A DNA stretch of 64,000 nucleotides from contig JAQYVZ010000021.1 in assembly GCA_030145205.1 (NCBI GenBank), positions 1-64,000 of the forward strand, given 5' to 3'. The DNA comes from Desulfuromonadales bacterium. Its GTDB lineage: Bacteria > Desulfobacterota > Desulfuromonadia > Desulfuromonadales > BM103. Made by a program: the position numbers and the translations under genes. This document shows, piece by piece, positions 51,063 to 60,356 of the stretch (positions are counted from its first letter, which is position 1; each line of letters opens with the position of its first letter). The notes below the pieces were generated by a model, which ran no database searches, was not told where the DNA came from, and saw only the letters and a program-made list of their open reading frames with translations.

Positions 51063-51315
51063 TCAGCCGTTGTAATAGACCGAATAGCGGGTCTCCGAAC
51101 CGGTGATTTCATCCACACGGCTCTGCAGGGCGCGGCGCTGCTCGTCGCCCAGCCAGGTGTTCCTGTCATCGAGCGTTTTCCAGGTGCTGATCACCAGGTG
51201 CTCACTGGGGTCATCGTAATTGACCAGAGTCTCACCGGAGATATAGCCCGACTGGGCATTGGCCAAAGAACGCATTTGCAGGAGAAGAGGACGAAGCTCG
51301 GGGGCTTTTTATTTT
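51063..51315 (-). pseudogene. 5'-truncated antibiotic-biosynthesis-monooxygenase (ABM) domain gene
   Basis: The frame reads KAPELRPLLLQMRSLANAQ and then GYISGETLVNYDDPSEHLVI, the standard ABM-domain sequence from its first helix on, but a stop codon stands directly before the lysine and no start precedes it. The first beta-strand of the domain is missing. An internal ATG at 51273-51275 could start a 70-residue product lacking the fold's core. It lies next to the decarboxylase fossil and both may come from the same deletion event. Confidence 0.65.
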
Positions 51316-51381
51316 ATTGCTTAGAAAATTGTTCTACTGGGAAGAACAGAATCGGAGGAGAAGACACGTGTCAGAAGGTGA

Positions 51382-52728
51382 CTATTCGACCAGCAGGTTC
51401 ATACTGCTGACCCGGTCGCGCAGGCGGCTGACTGACTTCAGGAGAGAAGAGGCCTCCCGGCCCGGTTCGAGGGTGGTGATCACCGTCCGGCCGACCCGCC
51501 AGCGCCCCTCCCGGCCGAACAGGGTCGTGGTACGCAGGCCCCAGAGGGTGTGTAGCAGGATGGCGCGCCCATCCGCCTCGCCGAGGTAAAGCATGATGTG
51601 GCCGGGCAGGGCGACCAGGGTCAAGGAAGGGATTCCTTCGGCAAGCAGGCGCTGTTCACGCTGCGCGGGAGTCAGCTCGGCGAGAGGAACAACCCGGCCC
51701 TGCTCAGCCTGCTTCGACGAGTTGCGCGGCAGCCAGAGACCAAAGGGAGCGAACAGGTCCTGGATGGTAGCAGAGCAATCGCGATGACCGAGCTGGCCAC
51801 CCCAGTCGTACGGCTGCCCCACCATGCCTGCCGCCAGAGTGGCGAGCCGCCGCGGAGTGGGCGACAAAGGGAAGGACTCGCTCTGCCCGACGGGCAGCTG
51901 TGCCGTCACAAGTTGCGCCTGTTGTTGCGCATCGGCCACTGCGATCAGGATCTCCAGGCTCTCAGGGCCGGTGGCCGGCAACAGGCAGCCGATGTCAGCG
52001 GAGAAGCGATAGGTTCCGGCAACATCAACAACAGCCACCCGGTCAGCCGTCACTGTCAGGTAATCCCCCGTAGCAAAGCGGCGCATGAATTCGGCATCAA
52101 CCCAGGCCAACTCAGCCACCGGCAGCCAGCCATAAACTTGGGCCGTCTCGACGAACACCCAGGCACCGTCACTGGAGCGGTGAGTGACATGCAACGGCGT
52201 GTTGGCCGCCAGGGCGGAGTGCTGCAAGCCGTCAAAAGGGAAACCTTCGCCCGGCCGGTCCGGATCGCTGAACAGAGGCTGTGTCGTAGGCAGCGCCCGC
52301 AGGTTGCAGCGGCGCAGTGTAATCGCTTTACGATCGAGGCTGGGATAACTCTCCGGGGCCGCCCGGGCAATCAGGGCCTCCAGTTTTATGGCAGCCGCGG
52401 GTCGCAAGTTAATGCCGAAAACAGCTTGACTCCGGAGCCAGTCAACCGCCCAGAAGGGCTGGCGCGTCGAATCCAACGGAACGTTGGTCTGCCAGGGCGC
52501 GAAAAAATGATCAAGCAACTCTACCGCAAGCTCCCGCTGAACAACTTCTGAAAAGAGGGGGCGATCAGCCGTTGACGGGTCAAGGTAGGCCGCAGGGTCC
52601 TGCGGTAAACGCTGCAGGTCGGCTACCGTGGTGTCGACAAGACGCGGCGCACAGGCCGGCGTCGCCAGTAGCAAAGCCACCAGCAGCAGAAGCCCAAATC
52701 CTCGCCTGAAAGTCATAATCGTCTGCAT
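51382..52728 (-). CDS. SH3/NlpC-P60 cell-wall hydrolase lipoprotein
   Basis: The 448-residue product has a lipoprotein-type signal (LLLVALLLATPACAP), an N-terminal domain (residues 35-150), an SH3-like region (TPLHVTHRSSDGAWVFVETAQVYGWLP) and a C-terminal NlpC/P60 domain with catalytic Cys in GHRDCSATIQDLFAPFG and His in LPGHIMLYLG. This is the layout of the YkfC-like amidases that cut stem-peptide bonds of peptidoglycan. The ATG at 52728 has GGAGG nine bases upstream. It is antisense to a long spurious frame. Confidence 0.88.
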   Translation of the reverse strand: MQTIMTFRRGFGLLLLVALLLATPACAPRLVDTTVADLQRLPQDPAAYLDPSTADRPLFSEVVQRELAVELLDHFFAPWQTNVPLDSTRQPFWAVDWLRSQAVFGINLRPAAAIKLEALIARAAPESYPSLDRKAITLRRCNLRALPTTQPLFSDPDRPGEGFPFDGLQHSALAANTPLHVTHRSSDGAWVFVETAQVYGWLPVAELAWVDAEFMRRFATGDYLTVTADRVAVVDVAGTYRFSADIGCLLPATGPESLEILIAVADAQQQAQLVTAQLPVGQSESFPLSPTPRRLATLAAGMVGQPYDWGGQLGHRDCSATIQDLFAPFGLWLPRNSSKQAEQGRVVPLAELTPAQREQRLLAEGIPSLTLVALPGHIMLYLGEADGRAILLHTLWGLRTTTLFGREGRWRVGRTVITTLEPGREASSLLKSVSRLRDRVSSMNLLVE

Positions 52729-53097
52729 CCCAACCCACCTCCAAGTACAAGGGTACGACAAAATAGCGACAGCACAACTGCCAGATTGAGCAGTCTCCCT
52801 GAAACAGCTCCGGTCAGCTTGACACACTGAGACCATACACGATTCTTCGATACGTCACCGGAAGGGATCGGGAAGCTGGGCTATTTCGCCAGAAAGTTGT
52901 CGCCTTTTGAAGCAGGGGCAGGCCCCTGGCCACGACCCTGATTGCTCTCCGGGAAGCAGCAACCTGCCTCTGCTCCGCCGTCGAACAACTTGGTTTAATT
53001 TATGCATCTTAATAACCTGCTTTTTTCTGCAATTTCGGGGACCTGCCCCTGCCAAAGACACAGAAGTCGCCGGACAATGGCCCGGGAGGGGCCGACA
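52729..53097. other. divergent promoter region with an 11-bp inverted repeat
   Basis: The gap holds leaders of the NlpC/P60 gene and of the large cytochrome gene. GCAGGGGCAGG at 52912-52922 and its reverse complement at 53042-53052 enclose about 120 bases. No gene is supported in it. Confidence 0.5.
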
Positions 53098-56000
53098 ATG
53101 CGCAAAAGCCTTATCACTCTCGTAGTTCTGCTGATCTGCTGCGTACTGCTGCCGCAAAACCTTCCGGCGCGCATGGTGCACGACTTCGACTGCACCTTCT
53201 GCCACCTCGACTACACCAGCGAGCAAGTCCCCTACATGACCTACAACGTCTGCCTCGACTGCCACTATCCCGGCAACGAGGGCACGACCTACCAGCGCTC
53301 CGACGGTAGCACCTCCAATCCAATCACCGCGACCTTTGCGGCCGGTGACGGCAGCGACGCCATGGGGTCGAATACTACCGCAGCCGATGCGGAGACCTCT
53401 CACTTCTTTGCCGGATCGAGCGACAACCAGCCGGCGGCCGGGGCGACCCCGCCGAGCAACTTCCGCTTTAACCTCGGCTGGGCCAACGGCCAGGTCACCT
53501 GCAGCCGCTGCCATAACCCGCACGGCGACACCAGCAACCCGAAGCTGCTCAAGCTTGGAGCGGGCAAAACCGAAGCGATGTGCCTCGACTGCCACGACAG
53601 CTGGAATCAGATCGGCAACCACGGCCTCGGCTCACACCCGATGCACGCCGACTACCCGGCGCTGGCGGCGGCCAACCCGGACAAGTTCAAAGCAACTCCG
53701 GACAACGCCGGCACCAACGGCAACGTGGCGCTGGTCGATGAGGTCAAGGTATCCTGCTCCAGCTGCCACGGCGTGCACTGGACCGATTCCAGCGCCGACA
53801 CCCTCGACAGCAAGGACGCGACCCTCGACCAGGGCGACGGCAAACTGCTGCGCTTTGATGGCGAGACCGGCGCAGACCCCGACAGGAGCATCTGCCTCAC
53901 CTGTCACGTCTACCTGCAGCACGGCCGCAGTTCCGGCCTGGGTTGCCAGGTCTGCCACGCCGGTCACGAATACGACGCTGGCGGCAACCCCAACTATTTC
54001 ATCCTGAAAAAGCAGGTCGACCTCGACCCGGTGCCGAAGACCGGTGCCGCCGGTACGGTCGATATCGACTACACCAGCTACCCGGCACCGGACCCGCAAG
54101 CCAACGCCGCCTGCCTTGGCTGCCACGACATGCCGGCCACCGCCACCCACCTCGCTGGCAGCAACTGCAAGGACTGCCACGCGCACGACATTGGCTTCGC
54201 CCACAATGATGGCATTTACAGTAATTACTGCCTCGACTGTCACACGGCAGACCATAACACGGCCAAGCAGCAGTCCGACTGGGTTGTCCTGTTCGCCCCT
54301 GGGCCCGGACACACCCCGGATGCCGGCTACCCGGTCGATACCTATGCAACCTGCTCCATGTGCCACGCGACCAACGTGCTGGGTCCGCACAGCAACGATT
54401 GCAGCCTGTGCCACAACGGCGCGTCGCCGCCGCGCGACAGCTTCGACGACTGGAACCAGTCCTGCCAGCAGGCCAGCTGCCACGCCAGCTACCATGGCGA
54501 AGCCTCCGCTTCCCACAATCTGGAATATTACGATGGCCAATGCTACAAGTGTCATGAGAACCCAAGCTTTAATATCCCCTGGACCTGGGACAGCAACCTG
54601 CCGGGTTACGTTGCAACGGCGGACGCCTGCGGCGTCTGCCACAGCCTGCAGCCGGACACGACACCGCCAACATCGCAGTCCGACCTTCAGGCGAGTTACG
54701 TGGATGAGGCGTTGATCACCATCACGGCCCAGGATGCCTATGAGGTCTCCGCTATTTCCTACAACCTCAACGGCACGGGACCACAGGTTTACGGGGGGCC
54801 GATCACGGTCGCGCCGCCTGCGAGCGGAACCAAAGCTCACAGCCTTACGTATTGGGCAACCGACACCGCGGGCAATGTCGAGCCGGCGAATGTCGGCAGC
54901 TTCACAGTAACGGCAGATACCGAACCACCGGTGACAACCTCGAATGCCCAAGCCCTCTACGGCAGCGATGCGACGATCCAGTTGACGGCAACCGACAACG
55001 CCACATCCTACGGGGTGGCGGCCACCTATTATGTCTTCGACGACCCGGAAGACACCCCGACTGCAGGCACCACGGCAGTGATGCCTGTCCCGGCCAGCGG
55101 GTCAGAGGAGCATACCCTCTATTTCTGGTCGGTCGATCACGCCGGCAACGACGAAGATCCGCCCAAGTCGGCTACCTTCACCATGGTCGCCGGCGGGACG
55201 GAACAAACCGCACTGCACCTCGACCAGACTGTGTACTTTCACACTGCTCCGGGCGCGTCCGGGCCCTGGGTCCGTTACCGGATTTATGTCGATGACGTCC
55301 TCAAGGGCACCCTGACCAAGAACGCCAGCAACACAACAACCACCTGGAACTGCCCGGAGACACCGCTCTCGGCGGGCAGCCACATCGATATCGTGGTCGA
55401 TGCCTGGCTCACCACCTACAGCGGCGGGTACGACAGCAACGCACCCTACACGTACACCTTCACATTGCCTGCCGGGGCAACACGGCTTAAAGCCGCCACC
55501 TGGACCGGCTTCTCGAACCTGAACTGGGCTCCCGTGGAGTATGAACCCGGCTATGGTGATTTTGCTTTTGTCGAGGCTCCCCCAAGCCTGATCGAAAACG
55601 TGGTTTACGTCACCACCAGTCCTGACACGACCGCCCCGTCAACGACCAGCAATGTCACCAGCGGCGGCGTTTACTCAAGCAACCTGACCTTCACCTTGAC
55701 CCCCAGCGACCCCGGCGGCACCGGCGTCAACGGGACCTGGTGGCAGCTTGACAGCACCGACGGCGCCTGGACCAGCGGCACGTCGGTACCCGTCAACCTC
55801 CCCGTTTCAGGCACAGAGGCCCACACTCTCTACTGGTATTCAACCGACTATGCCGGCAATCAGGAAGTCACCAAGTCGGTCGCTTTCAGCATGGAGAAGA
55901 AGGCTCTCCCCAGCACATCTGTGTCGATGAACAACGGGCCAGCTTACACCGACTACGTCTGGGATGCCTCTTCGACCGGAGCAAGCGGCCCCTGGGCCAG

Positions 56001-56655
56001 GTATAGCGTGTACCTCGACGGCGTGCTGCTGACAGCAAACCTGAACGCTGGCGTCACGTCCGAAGGAAACGCCTCCACGCAGAAGAGCAGCTGGACCTGT
56101 CCCCAAACAACGATCACCGGTGCAGGCCAGATTCAGATTGTTGCCAGCGCGGGCTTCACGACTCCAGGAGCCATTAATTACGGGGCCAATTCGCCCGAAA
56201 CCTTTACTATCACCTTGCCGGCCGGCACCCAACGCCTGGAGGCGACCAACTGGAGATTCCCGTACCTTTACTGGGATTCCAACGAATACGACGACGAAGA
56301 GGGCGACTACTACTCCCTCGTCGAAATCCCAGCGGACACCTCCGTCAGCAACATCGTTTACGCACCGGCGGGCGCTGACATCACGCCCCCCGCCACCAGT
56401 TGTGATGCGACCGAAGGCGGCAGCTACACCGGCGACCAGACCTTCACTTTGAGCGCCAGCGACGCCGGCTCGGGCGTCGAGAGTTCCTGGTGGCGGATCG
56501 ACGGCGGTGCCTGGAACATCGGCACCTCGATCCCGGTCGCGGCACCTGCTGCGGGGACAGATTCGTACACGATCACCTGGTACTCGCGTGACAACGCCGG
56601 CAACCAGGAAACGCAGCAGTCGGTCACCTTCGATGTGTCGGCGGCTGGCGGCTAG
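53098..56655 (+). CDS. large multihaem cytochrome c with C-terminal Ig-like domains
   Basis: The ATG at 53098 follows GGGAGGGGCCGAC. The 1185-residue product has a signal peptide (LLICCVLLPQNLPARM), then fourteen CXXCH haem sites and one CX4CH site (CQQASCH near residue 459) within the first 520 residues. The rest consists of repeated beta domains of about 90-150 residues with conserved SGTxAHTLYWYSTDYAGN motifs, as in the OmpL47-type Ig-like modules found in Geobacter outer-surface cytochromes. The protein is expected outside the cell or at the outer membrane and to carry electrons to extracellular acceptors. Confidence 0.92.
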   Translation: MRKSLITLVVLLICCVLLPQNLPARMVHDFDCTFCHLDYTSEQVPYMTYNVCLDCHYPGNEGTTYQRSDGSTSNPITATFAAGDGSDAMGSNTTAADAETSHFFAGSSDNQPAAGATPPSNFRFNLGWANGQVTCSRCHNPHGDTSNPKLLKLGAGKTEAMCLDCHDSWNQIGNHGLGSHPMHADYPALAAANPDKFKATPDNAGTNGNVALVDEVKVSCSSCHGVHWTDSSADTLDSKDATLDQGDGKLLRFDGETGADPDRSICLTCHVYLQHGRSSGLGCQVCHAGHEYDAGGNPNYFILKKQVDLDPVPKTGAAGTVDIDYTSYPAPDPQANAACLGCHDMPATATHLAGSNCKDCHAHDIGFAHNDGIYSNYCLDCHTADHNTAKQQSDWVVLFAPGPGHTPDAGYPVDTYATCSMCHATNVLGPHSNDCSLCHNGASPPRDSFDDWNQSCQQASCHASYHGEASASHNLEYYDGQCYKCHENPSFNIPWTWDSNLPGYVATADACGVCHSLQPDTTPPTSQSDLQASYVDEALITITAQDAYEVSAISYNLNGTGPQVYGGPITVAPPASGTKAHSLTYWATDTAGNVEPANVGSFTVTADTEPPVTTSNAQALYGSDATIQLTATDNATSYGVAATYYVFDDPEDTPTAGTTAVMPVPASGSEEHTLYFWSVDHAGNDEDPPKSATFTMVAGGTEQTALHLDQTVYFHTAPGASGPWVRYRIYVDDVLKGTLTKNASNTTTTWNCPETPLSAGSHIDIVVDAWLTTYSGGYDSNAPYTYTFTLPAGATRLKAATWTGFSNLNWAPVEYEPGYGDFAFVEAPPSLIENVVYVTTSPDTTAPSTTSNVTSGGVYSSNLTFTLTPSDPGGTGVNGTWWQLDSTDGAWTSGTSVPVNLPVSGTEAHTLYWYSTDYAGNQEVTKSVAFSMEKKALPSTSVSMNNGPAYTDYVWDASSTGASGPWARYSVYLDGVLLTANLNAGVTSEGNASTQKSSWTCPQTTITGAGQIQIVASAGFTTPGAINYGANSPETFTITLPAGTQRLEATNWRFPYLYWDSNEYDDEEGDYYSLVEIPADTSVSNIVYAPAGADITPPATSCDATEGGSYTGDQTFTLSASDAGSGVESSWWRIDGGAWNIGTSIPVAAPAAGTDSYTITWYSRDNAGNQETQQSVTFDVSAAGG

Positions 56656-56682
56656 TAGCTCTCTCCCACACTGAACCTGCTT

Positions 56683-56713
56683 TTGGGACACTCATTTTTG
56701 AGTGTCCCTTTTG
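56683..56713 (+). terminator. intrinsic terminator with REP-type arms after the cytochrome gene
   Basis: The palindrome at 56685-56708 has 10-bp arms GGGACACTCA/TGAGTGTCCC with loop TTTT, followed by TTTT. Confidence 0.88.
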
Positions 56714-56834
56714 CGTGTTCCCGTTGACATTGAAAAGATGGCTTGTCTTGACGTGCGAAATCGCATAAATTCAGTGCGCCCGCGGCAAACGCCTGGGTAA
56801 GCCCTTGATTCATCATCGGAAGGAAACATTCAGC

Positions 56835-57866
56835 ATGAAAATCGCAATCCTCGGCCTGGCCCAGACCGGCAAAAAAACCCTGTTTACCCTGCTCACCGGC
56901 CGCGAGGTCCCGCCAACCCGCAAACCAGGCGAAGCTCTGGAAGGCATCGCGTCGATCCAGGACAGCCGGGTCGATACGTTAAGCGACCTCTACCAACCGA
57001 AAAAGACCGTCTACGCCGAGAACCAGTTCGTGCTCTGTCCCGACATCAGCGAAGGCGCCACGAGCCGCCAGTGGATGGACCCGGCACGGCGCTGCGACCT
57101 GCTCTGCATCCTGATCCGCTCCTTTGACTCGCCGGACGTGTTCCACCCCGCCGGTTCAGTCGACCCGGAGCGCGACCGCGCCATGATCGAGAGTGAGCTG
57201 CTGCTGGCCGACATGCAGTTGGTGGACACCCGCCTGCAGCGCCTGGCCAAGGAGAAGAAGGGCGGCCAGACCAATGAACAGAAGCTTGAAGAGAGTATCC
57301 TGCAGCGGTTCAACGCCGCCCTAGAGGAGGAGCAGTTCCTCAGCAGCGTCACACTCGAGCCCCAGGAAGAGCAGGTAATCAAGAGCCTCGACCTGGTCAC
57401 ACGCACACCGATCATGTACGCCTACAACGTCTCCGAAGACGAGATCGGCAAAGATTTCGGCCCCGGCGCCTTGACCATCTCCTGCGAGATCGAAAAAGAG
57501 ATTTCCACCATTGATGATGCCGCAGAGCGCCAGGAGTTTATGGAGGACCTGGGCATCAGCCAGCCGAGCCTGGAGCGGATCAACGCCGCCCTCTATGACG
57601 CCCTCGGCCTGATGAGCTTCTACACGTCCGGCAAGGACGAGTGCCGTGCCTGGACCATCCGCAAAGGCTCCCCGGCGCCCGTGGCCGGCGGTAAGATCCA
57701 CAGCGACATCGAGCGTGGCTTCATCCGGGTCGAGGTGATGAAGTACGACGACCTGATCGCGCTCGGCTCCGAGCAGGCGGTTAAGCAGGCGGGCAAGATG
57801 CAGCTCAACGGCAAGGACTACGTGATCGAGGACGGCGACATCTGCCACTTCCTCTTCAACGTTTAA
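56835..57866 (+). CDS. YchF-like GTPase/ATPase paralogue (DUF933)
   Basis: The 343-residue product has a P-loop GLAQTGKKTLF at residues 7-17, a coiled-coil insert (MIESELLLADMQLVDTRLQRLAKEKKG) typical of YchF, and the C-terminal DUF933/TGS part (LMSFYTSGKDECRAWTIRKGSPAPVAGGKIHSDIERGFIRVEV...VIEDGDICHFLFNV). The usual DxxG and GLGNKFL motifs of canonical YchF are replaced (LCPDISEGATSRQW). It is thus a divergent paralogue, possibly with altered nucleotide use. It immediately precedes the cobalamin riboswitch on the same strand but has its own ribosome-binding site (GGAAGGAAAC). Confidence 0.85.
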   Translation: MKIAILGLAQTGKKTLFTLLTGREVPPTRKPGEALEGIASIQDSRVDTLSDLYQPKKTVYAENQFVLCPDISEGATSRQWMDPARRCDLLCILIRSFDSPDVFHPAGSVDPERDRAMIESELLLADMQLVDTRLQRLAKEKKGGQTNEQKLEESILQRFNAALEEEQFLSSVTLEPQEEQVIKSLDLVTRTPIMYAYNVSEDEIGKDFGPGALTISCEIEKEISTIDDAAERQEFMEDLGISQPSLERINAALYDALGLMSFYTSGKDECRAWTIRKGSPAPVAGGKIHSDIERGFIRVEVMKYDDLIALGSEQAVKQAGKMQLNGKDYVIEDGDICHFLFNV

Positions 57867-57895
57867 CCCACAGGAAGGTGACGCAAAAACAAATC

Positions 57896-57924
57896 TTTAC
57901 ACGGCAAACGGATTCAGGTAGGTT
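57896..57924 (+). promoter_or_regulatory. candidate promoter of the B12 operon
   Basis: TTTACA (57896-57901) and TAGGTT (57919-57924) lie 17 bases apart. The overlapping inverted repeat GGCAAAC/GTTTGCC could alternatively be an operator or part of a hairpin. Confidence 0.35.
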
Positions 57925-57929
57925 TGCCG

Positions 57930-58120
57930 CACAATCTTGAAGATGTTCACCGGAGCCCTTAACGGGCTTGCAGGGAAGTGGGGTGCAAAACCCCCGCGGA
58001 CCCGCCGCTGTGAGCGATGACGAAGGGCTGATACGCCACTGATCAATGATCGGGAAGGCGGCCTGGAGGAGGAATCGCGAGCCAGAAGACCTGACGGCTG
58101 AACAAACCACATGAACCTCC
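57930..58120 (+). promoter_or_regulatory. cobalamin (B12) riboswitch
   Basis: The core elements are all present in order: GGGAAGTGGGGTGCAAAACC, CCCGCGGACCCGCCGCTGTG, the B12-box GCCACTG at 58035-58041, GGGAAGGCGG and the terminal AGCCAGAAGACCTGAC. Adenosyl- or related cobalamins bind this aptamer and switch expression off. A terminator follows at 58165, so control is probably transcriptional, and the target is the btuB gene downstream. Confidence 0.95.
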
Positions 58121-58164
58121 CCGGGAATGGGAGGGTGGATGAAGCGGCACTTCAAATTCGGGAA

Positions 58165-58198
58165 GCCCGCGCACTTGGTGAAAGTGCGCGGGCTTTTT
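58165..58198 (+). terminator. riboswitch-controlled intrinsic terminator
   Basis: The stem GCCCGCGCACTT/AAGTGCGCGGGC is near perfect with loop GGTGA and is followed by TTTTT. It lies between the cobalamin aptamer and the TonB-dependent receptor gene. Confidence 0.9.
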
Positions 58199-58331
58199 CA
58201 GTTTGCGGCCCTCTTTCTTCCCCCCCCAGGCAGCCAGCCGTTAGTCTTGAAGCTGGAAGACCGCAGCTCCAGGGAGAATGATGTCTGGAGCCGACGGGCT
58301 CTATCGGTCCAGGCGAAAAGGAGAGCATGAG

Positions 58332-60302
58332 ATGATGAAAAGGTTTTTGTTAGCCGTGTTGTTCGGCGTGGTCCTGCTGGTTCCCAAACTGGTTGTCGCC
58401 GAAGTGACGGTTCTCGACCCGATGGTGGTGACGGCCAATCGAGTTGTTGAAAAAGTGCAGGAACAGTCCATGAGCATAATGGTCATTGATAAAGAAGAGA
58501 TTGCTTCTTCAGGGGCAAGAGACCTCGGTGACTTGTTGGCAGAGAAGGGGGTCGGTTACATTCAGAAAAATCCTGGTGCACTGACCACTGTAGCCATTCG
58601 CGGTTTTCGGACCAATGCCCAGCAGAGTGACCTGCTTGGTTATTCATTGGTCCTTCTCAACGGTCGTCGCGCCGGAACCGGTAATATGGCCATGATTATG
58701 ACCCGAAATATTGAGCGGATTGAAATTATCCGTGGTCCCGGTGCGGTGCAGTATGGTTCTGCCGCTATGGGCGGGGTCATCAATGTCATCACACGGCATG
58801 GCGAAGGACCAATGAATGCTGAAGTCTTTGGATCTCTAGGCAGCTTCGGTTTTGCCGAAGGAGGGGTCATGCTCTCCGGTGATATGGAAAAGGTTGATTA
58901 TTCGGTCGGTTTTTCCCGCTCAACCATGAATGATTATCACACTGCCGATGATGAAAAGTACCGCAATTCCGGTTTTGATGCCAAAGAGAGTTATTCGCTT
59001 AATCTCGGTTATCGGTTTGCTGAGAATCACCGCTTAGGACTAATGGTGAACGGTACAAAAATCGACAAGGTCGGCACCCCAAACTATCTGAGTCTGAATG
59101 ATTTGGATGACTATCGAGATTCCGATTACCAGGCGATCGATCTTTCTTACAACGGGAAGACGGTAGACCATTCTCTTTCCTGGGACATTCGTCTGTTTGA
59201 GACCGACATCGAAGACCTATCGTACGATCCGGTTGCCAGCAATCCCGACTTATGGGATGACGGCGGACTTTCTTTCAAATCGAAGGTTGAACAGCGAGGT
59301 GGCCAGGCACAGATTTCCGGCGATCTTGGCTTTATTCGCCTGGTGTCCGGTGTAGACTGGTATGACTATGAGGTGGAGAGTACTTTTTCGCCGAATCGAA
59401 CAAGCTTTGAGAACCTGGCGGGATTCCTGCTAGCCAAGAAATTGTTTCTCGAGGAACGACTCATTATGGATGCCGGCCTGCGCTTCGACCATGCCGAAGT
59501 AAATGTGACAGAACCGGCCGGCAACAAGGAAGATAACGACAGTCTGATCAAAAGCTTCGGGATTGCTTATTTGCTGAGCGAGCACCTGAAAGTACGGGCT
59601 CACTATGGAGAGGCATTCAAAGTGCCGGGCGCAGACCAGCTGGCGGCTGATTACGGAGTTGATTATGGTTGGGGGCCGATCCAGTATTTGGGAAATTCTG
59701 ATCTCAAGCCTGAATCGAGCCGAACCTATGAGGTCGGAGTTGAGTATGTGGATCCGGTGTTCAATGCCAGTCTTGGGTATTTCTTTACCAAATTTAAGGA
59801 TAAAATTACCCAAGTAGTGATTCCTGGAGGATACAGTTGGGAGAATTCCGGCAAGTCCGAACTTAGCGGAATTGAGGCGCAGTTCAAAGCCGATCTCGTT
59901 CTTTTTGAGCACGATGAATTGCGGTTGCAGCCCTACCTGAACCTCACATATTTTGACCGGTATCGTGATCTTGATAATGATCGTGACCTTATGTATATGA
60001 ATGAAATGAACATCTCTTACGGTTTCGGCATCAATATGCCTTTTGAGCATTCGGCCCGACTTAATTTTGCTTACCATGGACGCAAGTTGATCAATGACTG
60101 GGAAAGTGACCCCTGGGGCGGACAGGTGGTCGAAACTGGCGGTTTCACAGTCGTTGATCTGAGTTTGAGCAAGCAACTTTTCGACTCCCGTTGTGTCCTG
60201 AGCGTCAATGTCGGCAATCTTTTCGATAAGGATTACGCTTATGTTAAGGGCTATCCGATGCCGGGGCGCAATTATCAACTCAACCTGAACTACAGATTCT
60301 AA
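58332..60302 (+). CDS. btuB: TonB-dependent vitamin B12 receptor, BtuB-like
   Basis: The 656-residue product has a signal peptide (VVLLVPKLVVAE), a TonB box-like VLDPMVVTAN, a plug domain (SSGARDLGDLLAEKGVGYIQ; IERIEIIRGPGAVQYGSAAMGGVINVIT) and a 22-strand barrel ending in LNYRF with terminal Phe. It stands under a cobalamin riboswitch and before btuF, btuC and btuD homologues, so its ligand is almost surely a corrinoid. ATG at 58332 follows AAAAGGAGAGCATGAG. Base composition is AT-richer than that of the surrounding genes. Confidence 0.92.
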   Translation: MMKRFLLAVLFGVVLLVPKLVVAEVTVLDPMVVTANRVVEKVQEQSMSIMVIDKEEIASSGARDLGDLLAEKGVGYIQKNPGALTTVAIRGFRTNAQQSDLLGYSLVLLNGRRAGTGNMAMIMTRNIERIEIIRGPGAVQYGSAAMGGVINVITRHGEGPMNAEVFGSLGSFGFAEGGVMLSGDMEKVDYSVGFSRSTMNDYHTADDEKYRNSGFDAKESYSLNLGYRFAENHRLGLMVNGTKIDKVGTPNYLSLNDLDDYRDSDYQAIDLSYNGKTVDHSLSWDIRLFETDIEDLSYDPVASNPDLWDDGGLSFKSKVEQRGGQAQISGDLGFIRLVSGVDWYDYEVESTFSPNRTSFENLAGFLLAKKLFLEERLIMDAGLRFDHAEVNVTEPAGNKEDNDSLIKSFGIAYLLSEHLKVRAHYGEAFKVPGADQLAADYGVDYGWGPIQYLGNSDLKPESSRTYEVGVEYVDPVFNASLGYFFTKFKDKITQVVIPGGYSWENSGKSELSGIEAQFKADLVLFEHDELRLQPYLNLTYFDRYRDLDNDRDLMYMNEMNISYGFGINMPFEHSARLNFAYHGRKLINDWESDPWGGQVVETGGFTVVDLSLSKQLFDSRCVLSVNVGNLFDKDYAYVKGYPMPGRNYQLNLNYRF

Positions 60303-60356
60303 ACCAATGCCGGGCCATCGCCAGAAATTTTCCTGGCGATGGCCCGAAGGCGACCC

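Noticed and set aside
4751-56713. Recurring short palindromes considered as a CRISPR array
   Set aside because: Copies are separated by whole genes, vary in sequence, and lack regular spacers; they fit REP elements.
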